This document shows, piece after piece, positions 6,039 through 13,409 of a stretch of 14,723 nucleotides of DNA. The notes beneath the pieces are model-generated. The model had not been told where the DNA came from. It did no database searches and worked only from the letters and a program-made list of their open reading frames with translations. This stretch comes from Pseudomonadota bacterium. Its GTDB lineage: Bacteria > Pseudomonadota > Gammaproteobacteria > Acidithiobacillales > Acidithiobacillaceae. Location: positions 1 to 14,723 of the forward strand of contig JAKCBU010000006.1 in assembly GCA_021839095.1 (NCBI GenBank), in the 5' to 3' direction. Both the position numbers and the translations under genes were made by a program. Every line of letters starts with the position of its first letter. Positions within the stretch are counted from its first letter, which is position 1.

Positions 6039-6046
6039 TCAAGTTG

Positions 6047-6081
6047 TGGGGAGAAGTGGGGCAAAGTGGAAGATTTTGGAG
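6047..6081 (+). promoter_or_regulatory. MraZ-binding box array (operator)
   Basis: Four TGGRR pentamers repeat at an exact 10-bp step: TGGGG (6047-6051), TGGGG (6057-6061), TGGAA (6067-6071) and TGGAG (6077-6081). Known MraZ operators consist of TGGGN direct repeats with 5-nt spacers ahead of mraZ, which matches the first two boxes exactly and the others with one G-to-A change. The array covers the start of the predicted transcript. Its last box overlaps the mraZ ribosome binding site GGAGGG (6078-6083). It predicts autoregulation of the whole operon by MraZ. Confidence 0.85.
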
Positions 6082-6093
6082 GGATGCGCAGGC

Positions 6094-6549
6094 ATGTTTA
6101 GGGGAACCCATCGGCACAGCCTGGATAGCAAAGGACGCATGAACGTCCCGGCGCGATTCCGCGACTGGCTGAGTGCCCACTGCGACGGACAACTGGTGGT
6201 CACCATCGACGTTCAGAGCCGGGAAGGTGAACGCTGCCTGGTCGCTTACCCTCTGCCCACTTGGGAAAAAGTGGAACACCGCATCGCCGGACTTCCCAGT
6301 AACAATCCCACGGCTCGCCGGTTTCAGCGGCTGTTTGTCGGCCAGTCGGAAGAATTGCGGTTGGACGCCCAGGCCCGCATCCTCTTGTCTCCCAACCTGC
6401 GCAAATTTGCGGGATTGGACAAGGAACTGGTACTGGTCGGCCAGATCGAAAAGTTTGAAATCTGGGATGCCACCCGTTGGGATACCTGCCAGGAAAATTG
6501 GCTGGCCAATGCGGACGATTTCGCGAGTCTGGATGATCTGGTCCTGTGA
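6094..6549 (+). CDS. mraZ: Transcriptional regulator MraZ
   Basis: MraZ is a DNA-binding protein with two SpoVT/AbrB-like domains that forms rings and represses its own operon, the dcw cluster. The protein is 151 aa, against 152 in E. coli. It starts MFRGTHRHSLDSKGRMNVPARF with the first domain's DSKGR at residues 11-15; the second domain contains LDAQARILL, and LVGQIEKFEIWD follows. The ATG at 6094 reproduces the family N terminus and has GGAGGG (6078-6083) 10 nt upstream; an in-frame start at 6010 would add 28 unrelated residues. It is the first gene of the operon and its TGA (6547-6549) overlaps the GTG start of rsmH. The TGGRR boxes upstream indicate autoregulation. Confidence 0.96.
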   Translation: MFRGTHRHSLDSKGRMNVPARFRDWLSAHCDGQLVVTIDVQSREGERCLVAYPLPTWEKVEHRIAGLPSNNPTARRFQRLFVGQSEELRLDAQARILLSPNLRKFAGLDKELVLVGQIEKFEIWDATRWDTCQENWLANADDFASLDDLVL

Positions 6550-7511
6550 GAGGTGCACATGAGCCAAGTACAGCGCACATTGCGGTTCTTCTGGCGGAAA
6601 CCATGGCCGTTCTGCGCCCGGCGCTACAAACCGGCGCCGCGGTCCGCTGTGTGGATGCGACAGGCGGACGTGGCGGCCACAGCGCGGCCTTGCTGGCGGA
6701 ACTGGGCGCGGCAGATGCCTTACTCGTGCTGGATCGCGATCCTACCGCCATTGCCGCGCTCCGCGCCCGCTTTGCGCAAGACTCCCGCGTCCGCGTCCGC
6801 CAGGCGCGCTTCAGTGCATTGGCCGATGTCCTCGGTACGCTGGGTTGGAACACCGTGGACGCCGTCCTCGCCGACCTTGGCGTCTCTTCACCCCAACTGG
6901 ATGAGGCGGTGCGCGGTTTCAGCTTCTTGCGCGACGGGCCCCTCGACATGCGCATGGATCCGGAGGCCGGCATGAGCGCGGCGGACTGGCTGGCAGCGGC
7001 ATCCGAAAGGGAAATCGCCCAGGTGTTACGGGAATATGGCGAGGAACGTTTCGCCCGCCCCATCGCCCGCGCCATTCTGCGTGCCCGCGAACAAGCTCCG
7101 ATTACCCGCACCCTGCAGCTCGCGGAGTTGATCGCCCGGACACTCCCCCGTCAAGAAGCCGGACAGCATCCGGCCACGCGCAGCTTTCAGGGGATTCGCA
7201 TTTTCATCAATCACGAGCTTGAAGAACTGAATGCTTTTCTGCCTCAAGCGATGCACGCCCTGCGCGCAGGCGGCAGATTGGCCGTGATCAGCTTCCACTC
7301 CCTCGAGGATCGGTTGGTAAAACGCTTTTTCCGCGCCGACGATTATCGCATCAGCGTCGATGCGCCTCTGCGCGCCAACGAACTCCCGCCCCTGCCCTGG
7401 CAGCCCGTAGGCAAAGCGCTGCGGGCAAGCCCACAGGAGATCCGCGCCAACCCCCGTTCCCGCTCCGCCGTGTTGCGGGTCGCCGAAAGGAGTCCTCGTC
7501 ATGCGGCGTAG
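6546..7511 (+). CDS. rsmH: 16S rRNA m4C1402 methyltransferase RsmH (MraW)
   Basis: RsmH uses S-adenosylmethionine to methylate N4 of C1402 in 16S rRNA in the small-subunit decoding centre. The protein is 321 aa, against 313 in E. coli. Motifs are the SAM-binding VDATGGRGGHS (36-46), LDRDPTAI, LADLGVSSPQLD, RGFSFLRDGPLDMRMDP, YGEERFARPIARAI, HPATRSFQGIRIFIN and ISFHSLEDRLVKRFF, all intact. The start is GTG at 6546-6548, overlapping the mraZ stop as GTGA. No ATG or stronger alternative exists before the conserved HIAVLL, and there is no good ribosome binding site, so translation is probably coupled to mraZ. Its 3' end overlaps ftsL by 11 nt. Confidence 0.96.
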   Translation: MRGAHEPSTAHIAVLLAETMAVLRPALQTGAAVRCVDATGGRGGHSAALLAELGAADALLVLDRDPTAIAALRARFAQDSRVRVRQARFSALADVLGTLGWNTVDAVLADLGVSSPQLDEAVRGFSFLRDGPLDMRMDPEAGMSAADWLAAASEREIAQVLREYGEERFARPIARAILRAREQAPITRTLQLAELIARTLPRQEAGQHPATRSFQGIRIFINHELEELNAFLPQAMHALRAGGRLAVISFHSLEDRLVKRFFRADDYRISVDAPLRANELPPLPWQPVGKALRASPQEIRANPRSRSAVLRVAERSPRHAA

Positions 7512-7764
7512 CACTATCCTTCTCGCTCTGCTCATTACCGCCACCTTGCTCGGCATCGTTGCCGCCCGGGAAAATACGCGCGGCCAGTTCATTGCCTTGC
7601 AGGAGGCCCAAGCCAAGCATTTTGCCCTCGACAATCGCTGGGGTCAGCTCCAACTGGAACAGGCCACCCTCGCCTCCAACGCCCGGGTCGGGGATATAGC
7701 ACGCCAGAAGTTAGGGCTGGAAGCGCCCAAGAACGATCAGATTGTCATGGTCAAGACGCCATGA
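7501..7764 (+). CDS. ftsL: Cell division protein FtsL
   Basis: FtsL is a small bitopic inner-membrane protein that joins FtsB and FtsQ in the divisome and helps activate FtsWI. The protein is 87 aa, shorter than E. coli FtsL (121). A two-residue Arg start is followed by one membrane segment (about residues 5-22, STILLALLITATLLGIVA). A periplasmic coiled-coil-like helix with spaced hydrophobics (FIALQEAQAKHFALDNRWGQ) follows, then a short GLEAPKNDQIVMV tail. The family diverges strongly, so the assignment leans on topology, size and position between rsmH and ftsI. AAGGAG (7487-7492) lies 8 nt before the ATG. Its stop overlaps the ftsI start as ATGA. Confidence 0.92.
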   Translation: MRRSTILLALLITATLLGIVAARENTRGQFIALQEAQAKHFALDNRWGQLQLEQATLASNARVGDIARQKLGLEAPKNDQIVMVKTP

Positions 7765-9545
7765 CCCAACCCCGTACGCACTTTCGCGCCCTGTCCCCTG
7801 TCCCGCTCCCCGCGTGGCGGGCTACGGCATTGTGGGCGGTGGTCACGCTGGGTTTGGTGGTAATGATGGCGCAAGCCTGGCGCGCACAGGTGGAACGTGG
7901 CCCATTTCTGCGGGATCAGGGCGCGCTACGATACTTGCGCCATTTTGCATTGCCGGCTCAGCGCGGTCCCATTCTGGATCGTTCCGGGAAGGCGCTGGCC
8001 TTGTCCGTCCCCGTGCAGACCCTGTGGGTGGACCCGCGCCTATTCGATGCGCAACAAGCACGCTGGGCGCAGATCGCGACCGCCCTCGGTATCAGTGCGG
8101 CCACCCTCGCGGCACGGGTGCGTGGCGGTGGCAGCCAATTCGCCTTCCTTGCCCGCCAGCGCGCGCCGGAACGCGCCGCCGCCGTTCTCGCCCTGCACGT
8201 ACCCGGCCTGTACAGCCTCCATGAAGACCGGCGCTACTACCCATCCGGCAGCATCGCCGCGCCATTACTCGGTTTCACCAATGTGGATGGGCGCGGGATT
8301 GAAGGGCTTGAACTGGCCTATAACGCCTGGCTGCAGGGGAAAGCGGGAGAAGAGACCGGTCTGCGCGACAATCTCGGACATCCACTGGCTCTTTTGGGCG
8401 CCGCCAGACCGGCGCAGGCTGGCCGGACCCTGACCCTCAGTATCGACCGCAACATTCAGTATGTGGCCTATACCGCCCTGGCCTCCGCTGTGCAGCGTTT
8501 TCAGGCCCGCTCGGGAGCGGCGGTCCTCATGAATGCGCGTACCGGCGAAATCCTCGCCATGGCCAGCTATCCCTCTTTCAACCCCAATGATCGCGCGGAT
8601 TATCGACCCGGCCTCTATAACAATCGCGCCGTGGCCGACACCTTCGAGCCGGGCTCGGTCATGAAACCCTTCACCATCGCGGCCGCGCTGGATGATGGCA
8701 GCATCCGGCCCGATACCACTTTCAACGTAAACACGAACTGCTTTCGGGTGGCGCACTACTGCATTCGGGACGATGTGCGTCACGGCATCCTCGACCTTGC
8801 CCAGGTACTCAAGTACTCCAGCAACATCGGCGCCGCCAAGATTTCCCTGCGAACGCCTCCCGCCGACCTCTACCAGATGCTGCGCAGCGTAGGCTTCGGA
8901 CAGGTGAGCGGGCTGGGTCTGCCAGGAGAAACCGGTGGCGCCGTCCCTGGTTGGCAAGGATGGGATGTGGCCCGCCGCGCGGCCATGGCCTACGGTTATG
9001 GTTTATCCGTCACGCCGTTGCAGCTCGCCGCAGCGTACGCCGCCATCGCCAATAATGGCATTTATGTCCAACCTACCCTGCTGCGCAGGGATAGCGGCAC
9101 CCCCCTGCATAGTCAGCGGATCATGCCCGCCGCGACCGCCGCGCGGTTACGCGACTGGCTCACTGGAGTGACCCGCCGTGGCGGAACGGGTTTTCTCGCC
9201 GCCATACCCGGCTATACGGTAGCGGGCAAAACTGGCACATCCATCATAGCGAATGGCAAGGGCGGGTTCCGCAAGCACCAGGTCAATACCACTTTCGTCG
9301 GTTTCGCGCCTGCCAAAGACCCGCAACTGGTCATGGCCGTGGTCGTGCGCGAGCCGACGCAAGGCTGGCGTTATGGCGGTGTGGTCGCCGCTCCCGTATT
9401 CCGGGTGACCATGAGCGCTGCCCTGCATCGGATGGGTGTGCAACCGGACACCAATGCTCAAACCTGGACGGCAACCACCGCCGAACACCTCACGGCGGAT
9501 CAGGAACGGCGTTGGGCCGAAGGGGCGGGCGATGCCGCGCACTGA
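7761..9545 (+). CDS. ftsI: Septal peptidoglycan transpeptidase FtsI (PBP3)
   Basis: FtsI is the class B penicillin-binding protein that cross-links septal peptidoglycan with FtsW. The protein is 594 aa, against 588 in E. coli. It has a short cytoplasmic start, one membrane anchor (about residues 21-40) and a pedestal domain with RGPILDRSGKALALS. The transpeptidase domain has all three signature motifs: SVMK with nucleophile Ser299, SSN at 353-355 and KTG at 490-492. It follows ftsL with an ATGA overlap (7761-7764) and overlaps murE by 14 nt. No truncation or altered active-site residue is seen. beta-Lactams that target PBP3 act on this family. Confidence 0.97.
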   Translation: MTQPRTHFRALSPVPLPAWRATALWAVVTLGLVVMMAQAWRAQVERGPFLRDQGALRYLRHFALPAQRGPILDRSGKALALSVPVQTLWVDPRLFDAQQARWAQIATALGISAATLAARVRGGGSQFAFLARQRAPERAAAVLALHVPGLYSLHEDRRYYPSGSIAAPLLGFTNVDGRGIEGLELAYNAWLQGKAGEETGLRDNLGHPLALLGAARPAQAGRTLTLSIDRNIQYVAYTALASAVQRFQARSGAAVLMNARTGEILAMASYPSFNPNDRADYRPGLYNNRAVADTFEPGSVMKPFTIAAALDDGSIRPDTTFNVNTNCFRVAHYCIRDDVRHGILDLAQVLKYSSNIGAAKISLRTPPADLYQMLRSVGFGQVSGLGLPGETGGAVPGWQGWDVARRAAMAYGYGLSVTPLQLAAAYAAIANNGIYVQPTLLRRDSGTPLHSQRIMPAATAARLRDWLTGVTRRGGTGFLAAIPGYTVAGKTGTSIIANGKGGFRKHQVNTTFVGFAPAKDPQLVMAVVVREPTQGWRYGGVVAAPVFRVTMSAALHRMGVQPDTNAQTWTATTAEHLTADQERRWAEGAGDAAH

Positions 9546-10980
9546 GATCCTCGCCACCTTGCTGCCCGACGCCCCGGCACCCCTGCGCGGGATTGCCGTG
9601 CAGGGGATCGAAACCGATACCCGCCGCTTGCAACCGGGCATGCTGTATGTCGGCTTGGACACCGCACACGGCGACGGTCGCCGTTTCCTGGCGGAGGCCT
9701 GGGCGGGGGGCGCGGTCGCCGCCCTGGTGGAAGGCGATGCGGAGACCACCCGCACGGAGGACGGCCATCCCGTCTGGCAGAGTCCGCGGGCGCGAGACTA
9801 CCTGGGGGCCGCCCTACGTCGCTGGTACCAATGGGATGCCGGCCGGGCACCGATTCTCATTGGTGTCACCGGCACCAATGGCAAGAGCAGTGTCGCCCGC
9901 CTCATCGCCAAACTGGCGCCACAACCCGCCATGATCATCGGCACCCTGGGTCACGGTCCCGTGGACGCTCTCGTCGCTCACCCCAACACCACGCCGGATC
10001 CCGTCCCCCTGTGGCGGACGCTGGCCACCCTGCGAGATCAGGGCGCCACAGTCATTGTCCTGGAAGTTTCTTCCCACGCCCTCACGCTGGGCCGTGTCGC
10101 GGCGGTGCCTTTTGCCGCCGCCGTCTTCACCAACCTCAGTCGGGATCATCTGGATTTTCACGGCGACATGGCGCGCTATGGTGCCGCCAAAGCCATCCTG
10201 TTCCAGACACCGGGACTGCAACTCGCGGTTTGGAACCATGACGATGCCTTCGCTGGGCAGATCGCCGCCGCCGTGGCGCCGACGGTCCGGCCCCTCAGCT
10301 TCGGGATGCGCCAGGGGGATTATCGCCCCATCGAGATCCATCCCGGCGCCAGCGGCACCCTGCTCGATTTGCACACCCCCGCGGGTCCACGCCGTCTGCG
10401 CAGTCCCCTCATCGGCCACGGCAATGTCCAGAATATGCTGGCGGCGCTAGCCACCGTGGAGGGTATGGGCTGGCCGGTCAGCGATGCCGCCATCGCCGGA
10501 CTCGATCTGCCGGAGGGCCGCTACCAGCGCCTGGCGCCGATCCCTGGCAAGGCCCAGGTCATGATCGACTATGCCCACACCCCCGACGCGCTGGCGCGGG
10601 TGCTCACCGACCTGCGCGCGGTGGCCAAGGGCACGGTGACCGTTGTCTTTGGTTGCGGCGGTGATCGGGATCGCGGCAAACGTCCGGAAATGGGGCGCAT
10701 CGCCGAGTGTCTCGCCGACCAAGTCATCCTCACCGATGACAACCCGCGCAGTGAAGCCCCGGAAGTCATCATTGCCGACATCCGCAGCGGCATGCGGCAC
10801 GCGGCACGAAGCACCGTCATTCATGACCGCGCAACCGCCATCCGTAGGGCCATCCTGGCGGCGGGCGCAAAAGATTGGGTGCTTATCGCTGGCAAAGGAC
10901 ACGAGCGCGTCCAGGAGATACAAGGACAGTGTTTGCCCTTTCAGGACAGCGCCGTCGCGGCGGAGATACTACGCTCATGA
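9532..10980 (+). CDS. murE: UDP-MurNAc-tripeptide synthetase MurE (meso-DAP adding)
   Basis: MurE is the cytoplasmic ATP-dependent ligase that adds the third residue to UDP-MurNAc-L-Ala-D-Glu. The protein is 482 aa, against 495 in E. coli. Motifs are IETDTR at the N terminus, ATP loop GVTGTNGKSS (from residue 111), NTTPDPV, LEVSSHAL, NLSRDHLDFH, YGAAKAILF with the probable carbamylated lysine, DYAHTPDAL and DDNPRSE (D403-R406). The DNPR motif is characteristic of meso-diaminopimelate-adding MurE, as opposed to lysine-adding enzymes, and fits a Gram-negative wall. The ATG at 9532 is chosen because it begins the family N terminus and has AAGGGG shortly upstream; an earlier in-frame start at 9436 lies well inside ftsI. 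It overlaps ftsI by 14 nt and murF by 4 nt. Confidence 0.96.
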   Translation: MPRTEILATLLPDAPAPLRGIAVQGIETDTRRLQPGMLYVGLDTAHGDGRRFLAEAWAGGAVAALVEGDAETTRTEDGHPVWQSPRARDYLGAALRRWYQWDAGRAPILIGVTGTNGKSSVARLIAKLAPQPAMIIGTLGHGPVDALVAHPNTTPDPVPLWRTLATLRDQGATVIVLEVSSHALTLGRVAAVPFAAAVFTNLSRDHLDFHGDMARYGAAKAILFQTPGLQLAVWNHDDAFAGQIAAAVAPTVRPLSFGMRQGDYRPIEIHPGASGTLLDLHTPAGPRRLRSPLIGHGNVQNMLAALATVEGMGWPVSDAAIAGLDLPEGRYQRLAPIPGKAQVMIDYAHTPDALARVLTDLRAVAKGTVTVVFGCGGDRDRGKRPEMGRIAECLADQVILTDDNPRSEAPEVIIADIRSGMRHAARSTVIHDRATAIRRAILAAGAKDWVLIAGKGHERVQEIQGQCLPFQDSAVAAEILRS

Positions 10981-12326
10981 TTCGCCATACCCTCGCGGAA
11001 ATCGCCCAGATCACCCAAGGGACACTCCTGCCGGGTAGCGATGCCGCGACGGTCATCCAGGGGATCGCCACGGACAGCCGTCAGCCGATGCTCGGACAAC
11101 TCTTCGTGGGCCTGCGCGGCGCCCGCTTCCAAGGGGAGGACTTCGTGCCCGAGGCCATCGCGCATCATGCCGGGGCTGTACTGGTCGGGCGCCCCGTGGC
11201 CGCGCCAGGCGTGCTGGTGGAGGACACCCTCGCCGCATTGCAGGCCCTGGCCACCCGGTGGCGGCAGCGCTTCAGCCTGCCGCTGCTGGCGATAACCGGC
11301 TCGTGCGGTAAAACCACCGTCAAGGAAGTGCTCACCGCCATTCTCAACGAGTCGGGTCCGGTACTGGCCACCCGCGGGAACCAGAACAACCATATCGGCG
11401 TGCCGCTGACCCTGGCCCGGCTCGGGGCGGAGCACCGGTATGCGGTACTGGAAATGGGCATGAACCACCCCGGCGAACTGACCCTCCTCAGCGGAATGGC
11501 GCGGCCCACCCTGGCCCTGATCAACAACGCGGCCCCGGCGCACCTGGAAGGTCTGGGAACCCTTGCCGCGGTGGCGGCCGCCAAGGGCGAGATCCTCTCC
11601 GGCCTGAACCATCGCGGCATCACGATCCTCAACGGGGATGATCCCTTCGCCGATTTCTGGGCGGAGTTGGCACCGGGCGAGGTCTGGCGCTTCAGTTTAC
11701 AGCATCGTCCGACACGGGTACGCGGACACTGGCGAGGCCACGAACACGGCGGAGTGATGGAAGTGCGTGCGCCGCAGGGGGAGTTCACCCTGGAAATCCC
11801 CTTGCCCGGTCAACATAACGGCGCCAATGTCCTCGCCGCCAGCACAGCGGCACTGTCTCTCGATATCCCCATCGCCCAGATCCAGCGGGCCGTGGCAGGA
11901 CTGAAGGCGATCCCCGGACGTTTGCAGTGGCGCGCCGGGCTGCACGGCAGCCGCCTGCTCGACGACACTTACAACGCCAACCCGGCTTCTCTGGAAGCCG
12001 CTCTGCGGGTACTGGCCGGGCAGCACGGTCAACGCATTCTGATACTCGGCGACATGGGCGAACTGGGTCCCGAAGCGGCGTTGTACCATCGGCAGGCTGG
12101 AACCCTGGCGCGGCAATTGGGCATAGAACGCATATACACCCTGGGCGCCTTGGCTGCGGAAGCCGTGGACACCTTCGGCCCCAGGGCCGAAGCGTTCTCC
12201 GAACTTCCCGCACTGCTCGCCGCCGTCCAGCGCCAACTCGACGGGGAAACGGTCGTGCTGGTCAAAGGCTCCCGCGCCGCGCACATGGAGCGTGTCGTCC
12301 AGGCGCTCACTGTGGGAGACGCCTGA
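10977..12326 (+). CDS. murF: UDP-MurNAc-tripeptide:D-Ala-D-Ala ligase MurF
   Basis: MurF adds D-Ala-D-Ala to finish the UDP-MurNAc-pentapeptide in the cytoplasm. The protein is 449 aa, against 452 in E. coli. Motifs are [25 protein letters not shown] loop [13 protein letters not shown] (105-117), [63 protein letters not shown] and [18 protein letters not shown] 10977 overlaps the murE stop as ATGA and gives the family N terminus; an upstream in-frame start at 10875 would lie inside murE. Its stop shares one base with the mraY ATG. Confidence 0.97.
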   Translation: MIRHTLAEIAQITQGTLLPGSDAATVIQGIATDSRQPMLGQLFVGLRGARFQGEDFVPEAIAHHAGAVLVGRPVAAPGVLVEDTLAALQALATRWRQRFSLPLLAITGSCGKTTVKEVLTAILNESGPVLATRGNQNNHIGVPLTLARLGAEHRYAVLEMGMNHPGELTLLSGMARPTLALINNAAPAHLEGLGTLAAVAAAKGEILSGLNHRGITILNGDDPFADFWAELAPGEVWRFSLQHRPTRVRGHWRGHEHGGVMEVRAPQGEFTLEIPLPGQHNGANVLAASTAALSLDIPIAQIQRAVAGLKAIPGRLQWRAGLHGSRLLDDTYNANPASLEAALRVLAGQHGQRILILGDMGELGPEAALYHRQAGTLARQLGIERIYTLGALAAEAVDTFGPRAEAFSELPALLAAVQRQLDGETVVLVKGSRAAHMERVVQALTVGDA

Positions 12327-13408
12327 TGCTTTACGCCCTCTTCATGCAACTCGGCCAGTTGTATCACGGTTTCTATGTCTTTCAATATCTCACCCTGCGC
12401 GGCGTACTGGCCATTCTGACAGCGTTGGTGCTGTCTCTGCTGATCGGGCCGCTGTTCATCGCCCGCCTGCGCCAATACAAGATCGGTCAGATCATCCGCA
12501 ATGATGGTCCTGAAACCCATCTCAGCAAGCAAGGCACACCGACCATGGGGGGTGCCCTGATTCTCCTGGTGGTGATCTTGACCACCTTGATCTGGTCGGA
12601 TCTCGGCAATCCCCTGGTCTGGATCGCCGTGATCACCACCTTGGCCTTCGGCGCCATCGGCTTTGTGGATGACTGGCGCAAGCTGCGCCGTAAAAACACC
12701 AGGGGCCTGTCGGCACGGACCAAGTACGGCCTCCAGTCGCTGGTGGCTTTTGCCGCGGCGAGCGTGCTCTATGGCATCGCCAGCAGACCCGTGGAGACCA
12801 GCCTGATTCTGCCCTTCGTGCCCCACGTCCTGATCCCGATGGGTATCGGCTTCATTCTGTTCAGTTATTTCGTGATCGTCGGCACTTCCAACGCGGTCAA
12901 TCTCACGGATGGACTGGATGGCCTGGCTATCGTACCCACCGTTATGGTGGCGGCGGCATTGGGCATATTCGCCTACGTCTCCGGGAATGCCGTCTTCGCA
13001 CGCTACCTGGATGTGCCGTGGGTACCGGGATCCGGACAAATGCTGATTTTCTGCGGTGCGCTGGTGGGTGCGGGACTGGGGTTTCTCTGGTTCAACACCT
13101 ACCCCGCCGAAGTCTTCATGGGAGATACCGGCGCTCTGGCGCTGGGCGCCGCTCTGGCCATCGTCGCTATCGTCGCTCGCCAAGAACTGGTGCTGCTGAT
13201 CATGGGCGGCGTTTTCGTGGTGGAGACGTTGTCCGTGATGATCCAGGTGACTTCCTTCCGTCTCACTGGCAAGCGGGTGTTTCGCATGGCGCCTTTGCAC
13301 CATCATTTTGAGAAAAAAGGCTGGCCTGAACCCCGGGTGGCGGTCCGCTTCTGGATCATCACCGTGATTTTGGTTCTCGTCGGCCTTTCCAGCCTGAAGA
13401 TACGCTGA
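12326..13408 (+). CDS. mraY: Phospho-MurNAc-pentapeptide transferase MraY
   Basis: MraY is the integral membrane enzyme that transfers phospho-MurNAc-pentapeptide to undecaprenyl phosphate, forming lipid I. The protein is 360 aa, the same length as E. coli MraY, with about ten hydrophobic membrane segments. The catalytic aspartates keep their numbering: D115-D116 in GFVDDWRK and D267 in [30 protein letters not shown] and [13 protein letters not shown] (His325-327) are also present. ATG 12326 overlaps the murF TGA by 1 nt and has GGGAG (12314-12318) 7 nt upstream. A longer in-frame reading back to 11927 lies inside murF and is not needed. murD starts 1 nt after its stop. Confidence 0.97.
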   Translation: MLYALFMQLGQLYHGFYVFQYLTLRGVLAILTALVLSLLIGPLFIARLRQYKIGQIIRNDGPETHLSKQGTPTMGGALILLVVILTTLIWSDLGNPLVWIAVITTLAFGAIGFVDDWRKLRRKNTRGLSARTKYGLQSLVAFAAASVLYGIASRPVETSLILPFVPHVLIPMGIGFILFSYFVIVGTSNAVNLTDGLDGLAIVPTVMVAAALGIFAYVSGNAVFARYLDVPWVPGSGQMLIFCGALVGAGLGFLWFNTYPAEVFMGDTGALALGAALAIVAIVARQELVLLIMGGVFVVETLSVMIQVTSFRLTGKRVFRMAPLHHHFEKKGWPEPRVAVRFWIITVILVLVGLSSLKIR

Positions 13409-13409
13409 C

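Noticed and set aside
6010..6093. Longer MraZ N terminus from an in-frame start at 6010
   Set aside because: It would translate the promoter and operator boxes; the start at 6094 reproduces the conserved MFRG start and has its own ribosome binding site.
5959..6567. Minus-strand frame (202 codons) across the mraZ leader and mraZ
   Set aside because: It reads antisense to mraZ and through the promoter and MraZ boxes, and has no supporting motif.
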